Shown here piece by piece: positions 1 through 9,910 of a DNA stretch of 64,000 nucleotides (its first letter is position 1; each line of letters starts with the position of its first letter). The stretch comes from Rhipidocladum racemiflorum. Taxonomy: Eukaryota > Streptophyta > Magnoliopsida > Poales > Poaceae. The stretch spans positions 1 through 64,000 of the forward strand of contig JAYEVF010000097.1 of NCBI GenBank assembly GCA_036346355.1, in the 5' to 3' direction. Position numbers and translations under genes: made by a program. A model generated the notes under the pieces. The model made no database searches. It was not told the origin of the DNA and saw nothing but the letters and a program-made list of their open reading frames with translations.

Positions 1-77
1 TCGTTTTTATGAACCACGTTATGGTTGGTGATAAAGATTGATTTTCTGTTTGCAAAAATATAATATAGTTATTTCAA

Positions 78-133
78 TGCATTCTATGTAAGTTTGCAGT
101 TAGGGCATCGGACGCAAACTTACATAGAATGCA
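78..133. repeat. Perfect 20-bp inverted repeat (small hairpin)
   Basis: Positions 78-97 and 114-133 are exact reverse complements (left arm TGCATTCTATGTAAGTTTGC) separated by a 16-bp loop. It could be the relic of a foldback transposon or a hairpin RNA. Nothing else around it suggests a gene. Confidence 0.7.
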
Positions 134-155
134 GAGTTTGGACCAAATGCACCTA

Positions 156-389
156 CTCCCTCTGTCACACAAAGAGTGCATTTCTAGTGTTCAAATTTTG
201 TCCCACAAAGAGTGCATTTCTAGTTCGTAGGGCCCAGCTGTAAGTGTATGCATGCTCATTTAAGTGCTTGTGGAAACCGAAGCACCAACATGCTTGTGTA
301 TGGAGTAATGAGGGTCACATTGGTCATTTACCTTGCACACTAATCTGTCTTAAAAATCCTAGAAATGCACTCTTTGTGGGACAGAGGAG
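156..389. mobile_element. Stowaway-like (Tc1/mariner) MITE
   Basis: A 234-bp non-coding element has terminal inverted repeats beginning CTCCCTCTGTC at the left; the right end reads as a close copy in reverse complement. TA dinucleotides lie just outside both ends (154-155 and 390-391), the usual target duplication for Stowaway elements. The inner terminal-repeat sequence (CACAAAGAGTGCATTTCTAG) occurs a second time in direct orientation at about 202-222, so the left end is internally duplicated. Confidence 0.75.
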
Positions 390-391
390 TA

Positions 392-1560
392 CTCCTCAGT
401 ACAAGATTCAAACAGGGACGTAATGAGTGGTACTCTCTTCATTTATGGACCAAAATTCTGAGGAGCAATACTGACATGTTCGAAGCTTTTATGTTGCCAA
501 TGATAATACGTTAACATGGCGCTTGGTGCCTATATTAATAGCATGAGCTATATGGGGATCATGCTGGAGATTTAAAATTAGACCTGTTTTTTGAAATAGG
601 GGATTTTACTCCTGCTTGACCCACGCTTTCAACCTAGGCCCAGCACTTGGGACTCCCAAGTTAGCACCAACAACACATGTCGGTAGATGCAAAGAAGACA
701 AGTTTTAGAAACAACGAAATATCTGCATATTACTGCTAAGCTTAAGGAAGCATTAAAAGGTGCATTGGAGCGATACAACTGGAAACTACACTACATTTAG
801 GTTGGGGCAGTAACTTGAAAGATTTGGTGATCCAGATCTATGAATACCTTTGAAGGAACTGAGTTGATGTGTATTTGATCGCCATGTCTGCCCACTGACA
901 TGTAGCCCCAGAACCAAATTGTCATTAAGACATGGCGTAGTAAATCATTAAATACACATCAATTTTGTGACAAATAATCAATTATACCTATATTAATTGT
1001 ATCACCAATAGACGATTGAATTCTCGGCTGTATATCCTAAGCTAAACATCATTGAGGGTGACATAACTAAAGAACTGCAGTCACACTTCATTATCTACAG
1101 ACGGAAATTTAACTACCGATCTTTAAAAATGAAAGATTGCCCTAGACTGAACTGCGCGCGACCGAAAGAATGAAGGATGTGAAGCAACAGATCAGAGGCG
1201 GGAAAGGTTGCAAAAGTAGAGCCAATAGCGTAGCATGCAGGGAAGTGAAACCCGGCAATGCCTGATCAAAATGCAAGGGGGAAAAGGCGCATGCAAGCAA
1301 AACATAACACACGAATCCATTGTAAACGAGGTAAAAGAACCGTTCGATTCGTTCGTACCTCGACGGCTGGCAGGACGCCGCCCTGTTCCCCAACCTCTTG
1401 AAGGCGCGCCTGGTCGGCCCGACGCCTCCGCCTCTGCCTCTAGCGACGGTTTACTTCGGTCATGAATACGGAGCGAATACAGGTCGTTCCGGATACGGTT
1501 AGTCTCGGTCACGAATAGTTAGTCGGATAATGCGTGAAAGGAGAAACCATATATGTCACA
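392..1560. other. Intergenic DNA, no gene recognised
   Basis: No convincing coding region is seen. A GC-rich patch at about 1376-1450 has short open frames on both strands. Read on the minus strand it ends in a donor-like GAG/GTACGA near 1358, so it may be a remnant first exon, but neither strand gives a product I recognise. Confidence 0.5.
864..962. repeat. Imperfect foldback of about 100 bp
   Basis: TTGATGTGTATTT (864-876) is the exact reverse complement of 950-962. Inside it, CGCCATGTCT (880-889) pairs exactly with 928-937. The result is a two-step stem with an asymmetric bulge, compatible with a small foldback element or a miRNA-like precursor. There is no other evidence for function. 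Confidence 0.5.
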
Positions 1561-1873
1561 TATATTAGGATCAATCAACTATACACAAAACTTTACTATA
1601 ATTTTCAAGACATGTAAGTGTTTCAAATTCAATAATAGTTGCATTCCCTACATAAAAATAATATACAACCAAGTATAATTCCAAGCAGCTCGCCCTGGGC
1701 CGCGACGAGGCCAAGATCGCCAAGCAGCTCGCCCTGGACCGCGCCGAGGCCGAGGCCGCCAAGCAGCTCGTCCTGGGCCGCGACAAGGCTGAGGTCAAGG
1801 CCGCCAAGCAGATCGACCTGCACCACTGCGAGGCCGAGGCCGAGGCCGCCAAGAAGATCGCCCTGGGCCGCGC

Positions 1874-2075
1874 TGAAAGAGGAGAAGGAAATCTGGAGAA
1901 GTTGTGAAAACAGGAGTCGTAACCCCTCTCTGTATTGCTATCGGTATATATAAGAGAGTTACAGCCTATTGCCAGATTGGCTACAGAAGAGAAAACGCTT
2001 AGAGATAATGCTAGGTTGTTACAACAGATAATGATCAGTTAGGATACAGAAGAGACTACAACTCTATCTTTAACA
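1874..2075 (-). repeat. Copia 3' LTR
   Basis: The 202-bp repeat has TG...CA ends on the plus strand and is identical to 6341-6542 except at one position. It is the 3' LTR because the element reads on the minus strand. Confidence 0.95.
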
Positions 2076-2086
2076 CACCCCCTCAA
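2076..2086 (-). other. Polypurine tract of the Copia element
   Basis: Read on the minus strand this is TTGAGGGGGTG, directly next to the 3' LTR. The pol stop codon (2083-2085) lies inside it. Confidence 0.8.
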
Positions 2087-5000
2087 TCATAACCGATCAG
2101 GTTAAGATTGGAACTCAGTTGAGAGAATTTCTTCAGCGGCAATGGTTTTGTAAGAATATCAGCTACCTGATCATTAGATGATATGAACCGAATATCCAAA
2201 GCTTTGAGTGCAACTCGTTCACGAACAAAATGATAATCAACCTCAATGTGTTTGGTCCTTGCATGGAAAATAGGATTGGCTGAGAGATACGTGGCACCAA
2301 GATTGTCACACCACAAACATGGTGGTCTGGACTGAAAAATGCCAATTTCCTTGAGCAAGGATTGAATCCACATCACTTCTGCTGCAACATTTGCCAAGGC
2401 TTTATACTCTGACTCAGTGCTGGATCGGGAAACCGTAGCTTGCTTCCGAGAGCTCCAAGACACAAGGTTCGATCCAAGGAATACTGCAAACCCTCCTGTG
2501 GATCGACGATCATCAAGGCATCCCGCCCCGTCTGCATCAGAAAAGGCACTTAAAAGTGTTGAGGAATCTCGGTTGATCCGAAGCCCTGTAGACATGGTGA
2601 ACTTCAGAAAACGCAGAATGCGTTTCACTGCTGTCCAATGTACATCTGTGGGTGAGCTAAGAAACTGACAGACTTTATTGACTGAAAATGCAATGTCAGG
2701 TCGAGTGAGAGTCAAGTATTGGAGTGCCCCAACTATACTGCGATATAAGGTGGCCTCTTGATCTGACAACAACTTGCCTTCTGTTCTTGATAATCTCTCG
2801 GTGGAAGACATTGGAGTGTTGGCAGGTTTGCACTTGCTCATAGATGATCTTTGAAGTAAATCACCCACATATTTCTTCTGTGTAAGTACTAGACCTTGGG
2901 TATCCCTCTGGACCTCAATTCCAAGAAAATAATGAGCAATACCAAGATCCTTGACAGCAAAAGCATTCTGAAGTTGATCAATAATCCATTGTGTAAGAGA
3001 CGATGATGAACCAGTTAATATGATATCATCAACATAGACTAGCATATATGCTGTGTGTCCATCTCGATTTAACACAAATAGTGAAGCATCAGCTTTAGAG
3101 ATCACAAAACCAAGTTCAAGCAGTTTAAAACTTAGTCGAGCAAACCATGCTCTAGGTGCTTGTTTCAAGCCATAAAGAGACTTCAAAAGTTTACATAGAT
3201 AGTTTGGATACCTCTCATCCTTGTATCCAGGTGGTTGCCTCATGTAGACTTCTTCTTCAAGGACACCATGTAAGAAAGCATTCTGAACATCCAATTGCCT
3301 GAGACTCCATCCCTGTGAAACAGCAATAGATAAGATGATTCTAATTGTAGCTGGTTTCACTACTGGACTGTATGTGTCCTCATAATCAATTCCAGCTCGC
3401 TGTTTAAAACCCTTTGCAACAAGTCTGGCTTTGTGTTTATCAATTGTACCATCAGCCTTCTGTTTAAGCTTAAATACCCACTTACAATCAATAATATTTT
3501 TTTGTTTGTCCGGTGGCACCAATGTCCAAGTGGAGTTTCGAATAAGAGCATTGTATTCATCATCCATGGCCTGTTTCCACTTGGCATCTTGCATTGCTTC
3601 CTGGTATGATGATGGCTCAGCTATGGCTGCTAAACAAGTATATGGTACAGTGCCATCATTCCACCTTTTGGGAACTCTTGTGTTGTCTCTTTGTCGAGTG
3701 ACCATAGGATGCAAATGTGTTGTTGCTGTTGTCTCCTCCCGCTGATGTTGCGCCATAGCTGGTTGTAAAGAATTGGAAGAGGAGAGCTCCTGCAAATGAG
3801 ACTGCTCTTGCTGTCCTTCTTGCAAAGAATGCTCCTTTCGCTGCTCTTGCTGCAAAGAAGTCTCTTGTTGCTGCAAATGTGAGGTAGACACATAATCATC
3901 ATTGGTCAATAGATGTTCACCTCCTACAACTGAACTCAGTGGCGTGACAGAAGGAAGAAAAATGGGAGACAGACTTGACTGTGAGGAAGATGTAGTAGCG
4001 GAGGTTGTGGATGGTTCAGAAAGTGAAAAACGACTTTCATCAAACACAACATCGCATGATAGATAGACACGACCAGAAGTAGGATCTAAACATTTGTAGC
4101 CTTTGTGAATAGGACTATAACCAACAAAGACACATTGTTTAGATCTGAAAGCTAGTTTGTGTTTGTTGAAAGGTCGGAGATTAGGCCAACACGCGCATCC
4201 AAACACCTTCAGGAAAGTGTAATCAGGGTGCCGACCAAGAAGTTTGTGGAGAGGATTATCAAAGGCAAGTGTTTTCGTGGGGATTCGATTTATCAAATAA
4301 CTTGCTGTGACGAACGCCTCATCCCAGAACTGAATTGGCATGTGAGCATGAGCTAGCAGGGAGAGACCAATTTCAACAATGTGACGGTGTTTACGCTCAA
4401 CTTTGCCATTTTGTTGATGTGCATAAGGACATGAGACATGATGAGCAATACCAACTTGATTAAAGAAGTGATTCAAGCGACGGTACTCTCCTCCCCAATC
4501 AGTTTGCATTGTGATGATTTTAGTATTCAACATACGTTCAACATGGGATTGAAACTGACGAAAAACATGGAACACTTCAGATTTATTTTTCAGTAGGTAG
4601 ATCCAAGTGAATCTACTAAAATCATCTACAAAACTGACATAATATCTAAAACCCCCTACTGAAACTTGAGCTGGTCCCCAAACATCCGAGTGAACCAGTT
4701 CAAGAGGGGAGGAGGTAACATGTTGTGACAAAGAATAAGGAAGTTGATGACTTTTGCCCTGCTGATAGGAATCACAAACATTAGATTTATTGGACTCTTG
4801 AAAGGCTGGGAGACTGAACTGCTGGAGAACATGTTGAACAATTGTAGATGATGGATGTCCCAAGCGACAATGCCACCGGTCCATGGATGACTTAACACCA
4901 GAGAGAGCAGAATGAATGTGATCCAGTGCGCTTGGTGATAAACGGTAAAGACCACCCTTACATTCCCCTTGCAGAAGAATCATCTTCGTTGCTCGATCCT

Positions 5001-5340
5001 TGATGACAAAGAAATTGGGATGAAACTCAAAGTACACATTATTATCTTTAGAAAATTTGTGGACAGAGAGTAAATGTTTGGAGGCTTGAGGAACATGAAG
5101 AATGTTTTTCATGGCCAGAGTTTGATATGGAGTATGAACATGAGAATGACCAATGTGACTAATGTGCATACCTGTACCATTGGCCACTTGAACTTGATCT
5201 CTGCCATGATAGCGATCTTTCACAGTGAGGCGATCAAGATCACTTGTGATGTGATCAGTGGCGCCCGTGTCGGAGTACCAATTTGAATCCACTGAATAAG
5301 ATTGAGTGGATGCTGCTGCAGCAATTGGACTTTCTTCCAT
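2083..5340 (-). CDS. Copia pol polyprotein (protease, integrase, RT, RNase H)
   Basis: An open frame of 1085 codons. Domains in order: aspartic protease with DTGAT (about residues 25-29); integrase N-terminal zinc region with HCRLGH (about 157); integrase core with TDWGGEY and VERKHR supplying the second Asp and the Glu; RT with YVDD (about 768); RNase H with SDADG, STESEY and CDNLG. Integration, cDNA synthesis and maturation would occur in retrotransposon particles and the nucleus. The frame follows gag with only one TAG between them and begins ATG right after that stop. One oddity: the integrase zinc region has CDSY where CxxC is expected, so one zinc ligand is lost. Everything else looks intact. 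Confidence 0.9.
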   Translation of the reverse strand: MEESPIAAAASTQSYSVDSNWYSDTGATDHITSDLDRLTVKDRYHGRDQVQVANGTGMHISHIGHSHVHTPYQTLAMKNILHVPQASKHLLSVHKFSKDNNVYFEFHPNFFVIKDRATKMILLQGECKGGLYRLSPSALDHIHSALSGVKSSMDRWHCRLGHPSSTIVQHVLQQFSLPAFQESNKSNVCDSYQQGKSHQLPYSLSQHVTSSPLELVHSDVWGPAQVSVGGFRYYVSFVDDFSRFTWIYLLKNKSEVFHVFRQFQSHVERMLNTKIITMQTDWGGEYRRLNHFFNQVGIAHHVSCPYAHQQNGKVERKHRHIVEIGLSLLAHAHMPIQFWDEAFVTASYLINRIPTKTLAFDNPLHKLLGRHPDYTFLKVFGCACWPNLRPFNKHKLAFRSKQCVFVGYSPIHKGYKCLDPTSGRVYLSCDVVFDESRFSLSEPSTTSATTSSSQSSLSPIFLPSVTPLSSVVGGEHLLTNDDYVSTSHLQQQETSLQQEQRKEHSLQEGQQEQSHLQELSSSNSLQPAMAQHQREETTATTHLHPMVTRQRDNTRVPKRWNDGTVPYTCLAAIAEPSSYQEAMQDAKWKQAMDDEYNALIRNSTWTLVPPDKQKNIIDCKWVFKLKQKADGTIDKHKARLVAKGFKQRAGIDYEDTYSPVVKPATIRIILSIAVSQGWSLRQLDVQNAFLHGVLEEEVYMRQPPGYKDERYPNYLCKLLKSLYGLKQAPRAWFARLSFKLLELGFVISKADASLFVLNRDGHTAYMLVYVDDIILTGSSSSLTQWIIDQLQNAFAVKDLGIAHYFLGIEVQRDTQGLVLTQKKYVGDLLQRSSMSKCKPANTPMSSTERLSRTEGKLLSDQEATLYRSIVGALQYLTLTRPDIAFSVNKVCQFLSSPTDVHWTAVKRILRFLKFTMSTGLRINRDSSTLLSAFSDADGAGCLDDRRSTGGFAVFLGSNLVSWSSRKQATVSRSSTESEYKALANVAAEVMWIQSLLKEIGIFQSRPPCLWCDNLGATYLSANPIFHARTKHIEVDYHFVRERVALKALDIRFISSNDQVADILTKPLPLKKFSQLSSNLNLIGYD

Positions 5341-6312
5341 CTAAAAAGCATGATTGAAGCGATTGTAACATTTGAGGGCGACATGGCCGATCTTACCACA
5401 AATCTGACACAACGGTCGTCCTCCTTGATTATGATGATTGCCACGACCACCACGATTGGCAGGACTATTGAAGCGATTGCCATTGCTACGGCCGCCATCA
5501 GGACGACCATAATCACCACGGCCACTGTCACCTCGACCATGGCCACGGCCACGACCACGGCCACGAGATGCAGAGTTAACGGAAGGATGAACAACGATGT
5601 TGTTCTGTTCATGACGAAGTTCATAGTTCATGAGATGAGCATAAATCTCATCTAAGGTGAGAGACTCCTTTGTTGTATTCAGCGATGTGACCAACGGATC
5701 ATAGTCGCTGTCGAGTCCCATGAAGAGATATGTAGCAATCTCATCATCAGACAATGGTTGGCCAAGAGTAGCTAAGGTGTCTGCAAGATTCTTGACTTTG
5801 TTGAAGAATTCTCCAGCACCCAAATCCTTCTTTTGGATGGTTGCGAGTTGGCGACGGATCTGCATGATCCTCGCTCTTGAACCGCCTGACGAGAACATGC
5901 GGTCGAGGGCCTCCCAAACTTCACGGGCAGTAGTCAGTAGCATCACCTGCGCCATGACATTTTGAGACAGAGATGACAGAAGCACACTCAGGACCAGCTG
6001 ATCTCTTTGCAGCCACTGCATATAAGCAGGGTTTGAGATCATGGTGACTCCATCACCAGATCCTTGAGTGATCAGTTTTGCCGGAGCTTCAATTGATCCA
6101 TCAACATATCCTAGCAGCTGCTGGCTGCGTAGATACGGTAGAAATTGAGCTTTCCACAGAAGATAATTGTCCTGTCCCAGTTTCACATTGATCAGTTGAC
6201 CAAATGTGGAGACCGGAGAAAAAATCCCAGCTGTTGTTGATGCGGTCGCTCCAATGTTGATGATGCCACCTGCTCCAGACATTGAGGATGAACTAGAACT
6301 ATTGCTAGTCAT
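5341..6312 (-). CDS. Copia gag
   Basis: 323 residues; the ATG lies 28 bp inside the 5' LTR, just past the primer-binding site. The first two thirds match the Copia gag fold (LGQDNYLLWKAQFLPYLR near residues 45-62, then the UBN2-like region). The C-terminal part is Arg/Gly-rich (GRGRGRGHGRG) and ends with an intact CX2CX4HX4C zinc knuckle (CQICGKIGHVALKC) for RNA packaging. It stops at TAG (5343-5341), in the same frame as pol and directly followed by the pol ATG. Single-stop readthrough, or one nonsense mutation in a former single ORF, would both explain this. Confidence 0.9.
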   Translation of the reverse strand: MTSNSSSSSSMSGAGGIINIGATASTTAGIFSPVSTFGQLINVKLGQDNYLLWKAQFLPYLRSQQLLGYVDGSIEAPAKLITQGSGDGVTMISNPAYMQWLQRDQLVLSVLLSSLSQNVMAQVMLLTTAREVWEALDRMFSSGGSRARIMQIRRQLATIQKKDLGAGEFFNKVKNLADTLATLGQPLSDDEIATYLFMGLDSDYDPLVTSLNTTKESLTLDEIYAHLMNYELRHEQNNIVVHPSVNSASRGRGRGRGHGRGDSGRGDYGRPDGGRSNGNRFNSPANRGGRGNHHNQGGRPLCQICGKIGHVALKCYNRFNHAF

Positions 6313-6328
6313 TGTGGTTTGGATCAGG

Positions 6329-6340
6329 GCTCTGATACCA
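6329..6340 (-). other. Primer-binding site (initiator tRNA-Met)
   Basis: Minus-strand TGGTATCAGAGC directly abuts the 5' LTR. This is the standard plant Copia site complementary to the 3' end of initiator methionine tRNA. Confidence 0.9.
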
Positions 6341-6542
6341 TGAAAGAAGAGAAGGAAATCTGGAGAAGTTGTGAAAACAGGAGTCGTAACCCCTCTCTGT
6401 ATTGCTATCGGTATATATAAGAGAGTTACAGCCTATTGCCAGATTGGCTACAGAAGAGAAAACGCTTAGAGATAATGCTAGGTTGTTACAACAGATAATG
6501 ATCAGTTAGGATACAGAAGAGACTACAACTCTATCTTTAACA
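6341..6542 (-). repeat. Copia 5' LTR
   Basis: 202 bp, promoter-side LTR for the minus-strand element. It contains TATATATAAG-like sequence on the plus strand only; I do not assign a TATA box on the coding strand. Confidence 0.95.
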
Positions 6543-6895
6543 CGCGCCGAGGCCGATGCCAAGGCCGAGGAGTGCCGCCTCGAGCTGATGTACCACGTTT
6601 GGCTGGGCATGCTCTGCTACTCCGCCAGCGCGCATGTGCAGGGGATACCTGCATGCCAAGAGCCTGGGCGAAGGCGGCGAGTTCCTCTCCTTCGTCTGGC
6701 TCGCTCTCTCGCTCAAGGGGGCCAAGACCTTGGCCGACAAGCTTCAGATGCCCGAGCCCGATGACCCTGTCAAACACGTCCAACAAGTAAAGCCTCCACG
6801 ACCAGGAGAAGACCTCAGCTTCTTGTTTAGTGGTCCAACAAGACCTCCGCCTCCCGGTGACACACGCTCGCTGTTTCGGTGATTGATCTCCCCAC

Positions 6896-7524
6896 TGTTT
6901 GCACCAAAATCTGGCATATATTGGAATCAGTCTGAATCAGAAAAGAAACATTCGTATAAAAAGGAATCGGTAAACGAATCGGAAAAGGAATCCGTTTCTA
7001 AAAGGAAAGGAAATCAGATTAGAGGCCGATACGAATAAACGCACCGTATCCATGTACAACTCGTATCGGCCAGGTGTGTTTTAAAAGGGGGCGGACGTCA
7101 AGCGAAAAGCAATCAATCAATCCAACAACACACACATCTACTTTTTACAAGCTTTTCTTTTACATTGTTTTAGCTTCATAGATCTCTCTGCAAGTCGACG
7201 GAATCAACATAGTTGCGCATCGCCGATTGTTGATTTTTGCCGATTTCACCCAGGTTTGATCTGCTTCGTTTTGTTGCGCATCGCCTTCCCGAAGCCGATT
7301 TTTACCTTGTATCCGGATCAATTGTAACCGGTTGATCTAGTTATCTCCTAATCGGTTCTTGCCGACTAGCGAAAAGCCGATAGACCCTTGTTTATCGGCT
7401 TTGATCAAATTACAAATTTTACCTTGTCAATTTCAGGTCAAATTGACTGGCACGCTCTGCAAACCCGGCGTTTGTCTTGTGTGTTCGAGGCCGAAAACCC
7501 TCCTTCACGTTTTTTGCGCGAACA
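6896..7524 (+). repeat. Tat Gypsy 5' LTR
   Basis: 629 bp, TG...CA ends. It differs from the 3' LTR at four sites. One lies in the likely TATA box: TTTTAAAAG at 7079-7087 here, against TTATAAAAG at 17917-17925 in the 3' LTR. GCCGAT-type hexamers occur seven times in this LTR. Confidence 0.93.
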
Positions 7525-7564
7525 TATTTTGGCACGCCCAGTGGGACCACGAAGAAAATCAAAC

Positions 7565-9910
7565 ATGTCGTCAACTGATAAGCCTGCGGTTACCGCCGAT
7601 ATCAACACTGATGCTATAATCGCGCCTCAAATGGACGATTTAACCCCTGAACAGCGAAAAGAAATCGAGGACCGAAAGGTAGCTTTGGAAGAAATGATGC
7701 TGCGGTGCTTCCAGAAAACACGCCGTGGCGTTACTCAAAAGACTGCACTCCCAAGCCTCAATCCTATCGGAGATTCGTCATCCAAATCGGTAAGCCGATA
7801 CGCACCCGCTCAAGCTGATTTATCAAGTATGATCGAGCAATCTGTCCATCACGCATTAATTAATCAGTCATCGGCTCTAGTATCCACATTAAAGCCGATG
7901 ATAGAAAATAGTGTGAAAACAATTGCTTAGGAATTGGCTGTGTCTGGAAGCCTGCTAGATCCACCACAAACCATCCCTACGTACCCAGTATATTCCATAA
8001 CACCTAACACCAATACAGTAAACGTGTCGGCTCAAACGCCTATTACGATGCCAACTCAACCTACTGTTTTGAAACCAAGCATACAGAGAGATGGATTTAC
8101 ACACTACCATGGGCACACGGATGGGGCTAAGATAAGCGCATCAAATCCGTCAAATGGGCCCTCCAATAGCATCGGTTTATCGGCTTATCAGCCGATCGAA
8201 ACAGATCAGGTTCCGCAATCACGGGGAGCCACAACCGTGAAACAAACGCCGTATAGGGTGGTGCCGTACGTCGAACCTTTCGCGCCCATACCCGATGCAT
8301 TAGGTTTTAATCATGATTATGACCAAGTGCCAAGACCTCCTGCGGTGCGATTTGGACAAAGACCCGAGTTTGCACTCGGGGGGCAGGGCGTGAACTATGA
8401 AAATTGGCAATGTCCGGTTGCACCACAAGCCGACAATGTCAATTGGGCGGAACAAATTGCTAACGTTTTAAGAGAACAGTTCGGTTTACAGCCCAGAGGA
8501 AGAGTGATCGGCTATAGGAAGCCGTACCCCGATTACATAGATCGAATGCCATACCCGCACAACTTTCGAATACCAGACTTTGCCAAATTCTCAGGTGATG
8601 ATTCCGTCACCACGATTGAGCATATCGGACGGTTTATGGCTCAGTGTGGAGAGGCTGCACAGTCCGATGGACTAAAAATTAGACTGTTTCCTTTATCATT
8701 GTCTGGTGCTGCATTCACTTGGTTCACTAATCTACCCCCAAATTCAGTTCACGTGTGGAACGATTTAGAAAGCCGATTCCATGAATACTTTTTTTCGGGA
8801 ACTATGGAGCTTAGGATTTCTGATCTTAGTTCAGTCCGACAGAAGTACGGCGAATCGGTTTCCGATTATATCAGAAGGTTTAGAGGCGTACGGAATAGAT
8901 GCTTTAGTGTAACATTACCCGATGATCAATTGGCCGATTTAGCATTCCAAGGGCTAATCCCGCCATTAAAAGAGAAGCTATCGGGCCAAGAGTTTCCAGA
9001 TTTAGGCCACTTACTCCACCGCGTATCGACACATGAAAGCCGATATGCAGAGAGCAAAGGGTTTAAAGATAGATTTAAGCCAAACGGTAATGAAAAGGCC
9101 AAAGTAAACATGGTAGATTACAATTCAAGCGACACCTCCGAGGACGAAGCAGAGATAAACATAGCCGAGTGGACCAAGGGTTCTAAAAAGCCACTCGTAT
9201 GCTCTCTGCTCAAGCCGATGAAAAATAGGGCGGAGATCAAGTATTCATATGACGTGTCAAAGTGTGACAAGATATTTGATTTATTACTGCAAGAAAAACT
9301 CATAAGGTTGCCGGAAGGACACATCATACCATCGACCGAGGAAATTAAAAAGCGAAGGTATTGCAAATGGCACCATTCGTTTTCACATAATACTAACGAC
9401 TGCAATATTTTTCGACAACAGATTCAATCGGCCATCACTGATGGCAGGCTAAAATTTGCGGAAGAGTCGGCTATGCAGATAGATATGAGCCCTTTTCAAG
9501 TCAACATGGTTCAATGTTCACGAAAAGGAAAGAGGCCTGCAGAAGAAGATAAGCCGACTAAAGGAATTGTATCACGAGACGAGACAGTGCAGATTACTAT
9601 CGGTTCTATACAGATAGAAGCCGATAGGAATGGACTAAACTCAAGAACGGTAAAACCAAGAGGGGACTTGGAAGTCGGTAAATGGTATCGGGCTGAGAGG
9701 GCTCCAAGAAAAGTCGATTTCAAACCAAAGCCGACTTTCTCACAGCTCCTGGGGAAGTATGAGAGGGTAAGTCGAAGATGTAACACTCAACAACACCAGA
9801 GTTTTCATCGACCAGGGCAAAAGAGGGACGAACGTTGGCGGCCAGATATGTTGAAGAAGAGAAACATCGGCAATGTCCCTTTTGGCAGTTTTGCTGGGAG
9901 AGAAGGGTGA
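7565..9910 (+). pseudogene. Tat Gypsy gag, with one in-frame stop
   Basis: The likely start is ATG 7565, 40 bp past the LTR; an upstream in-frame ATG lies inside the LTR. The frame runs to 9910 with one TAG at 7928-7930, probably a mutated glutamine codon. The capsid-type retrotransposon gag domain is recognisable at about 8560-9060 (PDFAKFSGDDS, then FTWFTNLPPNSVHVWNDLES and the YIRRFRGVRNRC region). The C-terminal part carries a cysteine/histidine motif (CKWHHSFSHNTNDC). A one-base loss near 9847 moves the continuing reading frame, so the TGA at 9908-9910 is not the original end. Confidence 0.85.

Larger units (their letters stand above)
1874..6542 (-). mobile_element. Ty1/copia LTR retrotransposon, complete, young
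   Basis: A 4.67-kb element on the minus strand has two 202-bp LTRs that differ at one position (1881 versus 6348) and an exact 5-bp target duplication CGCGC (1869-1873 and 6543-6547). Domain order is gag, protease, integrase, RT, RNase H, which defines Copia. Primer-binding site and polypurine tract lie directly inside the LTRs. One LTR difference in 202 bp implies recent insertion, on the order of 0.2 million years if the commonly used grass rate of 1.3e-8 per site per year applies. It landed in the DUF594-like coding region. Confidence 0.95.
1680..6882 (+). pseudogene. DUF594-like protein gene, 3' part, split by a Copia insertion
   Basis: Host coding sequence lies in two pieces, 1680-1873 and 6548-6882, separated by the Copia element whose 5-bp duplication (CGCGC) falls inside the reading frame. 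The first piece encodes an alanine-rich, probably coiled-coil run built on AKQLALGRDEA-type repeats. The second resembles the C-terminal part of grass DUF594 proteins, with VWLGMLCYSA followed by HAKSLGEGGEFLSFVWLAL. A frame change near 6635 is needed to join those two motifs, so this copy was probably already damaged or it contains an error. The stop is at 6880-6882. No N-terminal DUF4220-like part is visible upstream. Family assignment is by motif recognition only. Confidence 0.5.

Noticed and set aside
1235..1512. Open frames on both strands in a GC-rich patch
   Set aside because: No recognisable protein, no consistent intron structure, and both strands are open because of base composition.
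1571..1852. Minus-strand frames opposite the DUF594-like piece
   Set aside because: They are shadows of the alanine-rich plus-strand repeat.
7388..7564. Extended gag start inside the Tat LTR
   Set aside because: ATG 7565 just past the LTR gives a plausible gag; the extension encodes LTR sequence.
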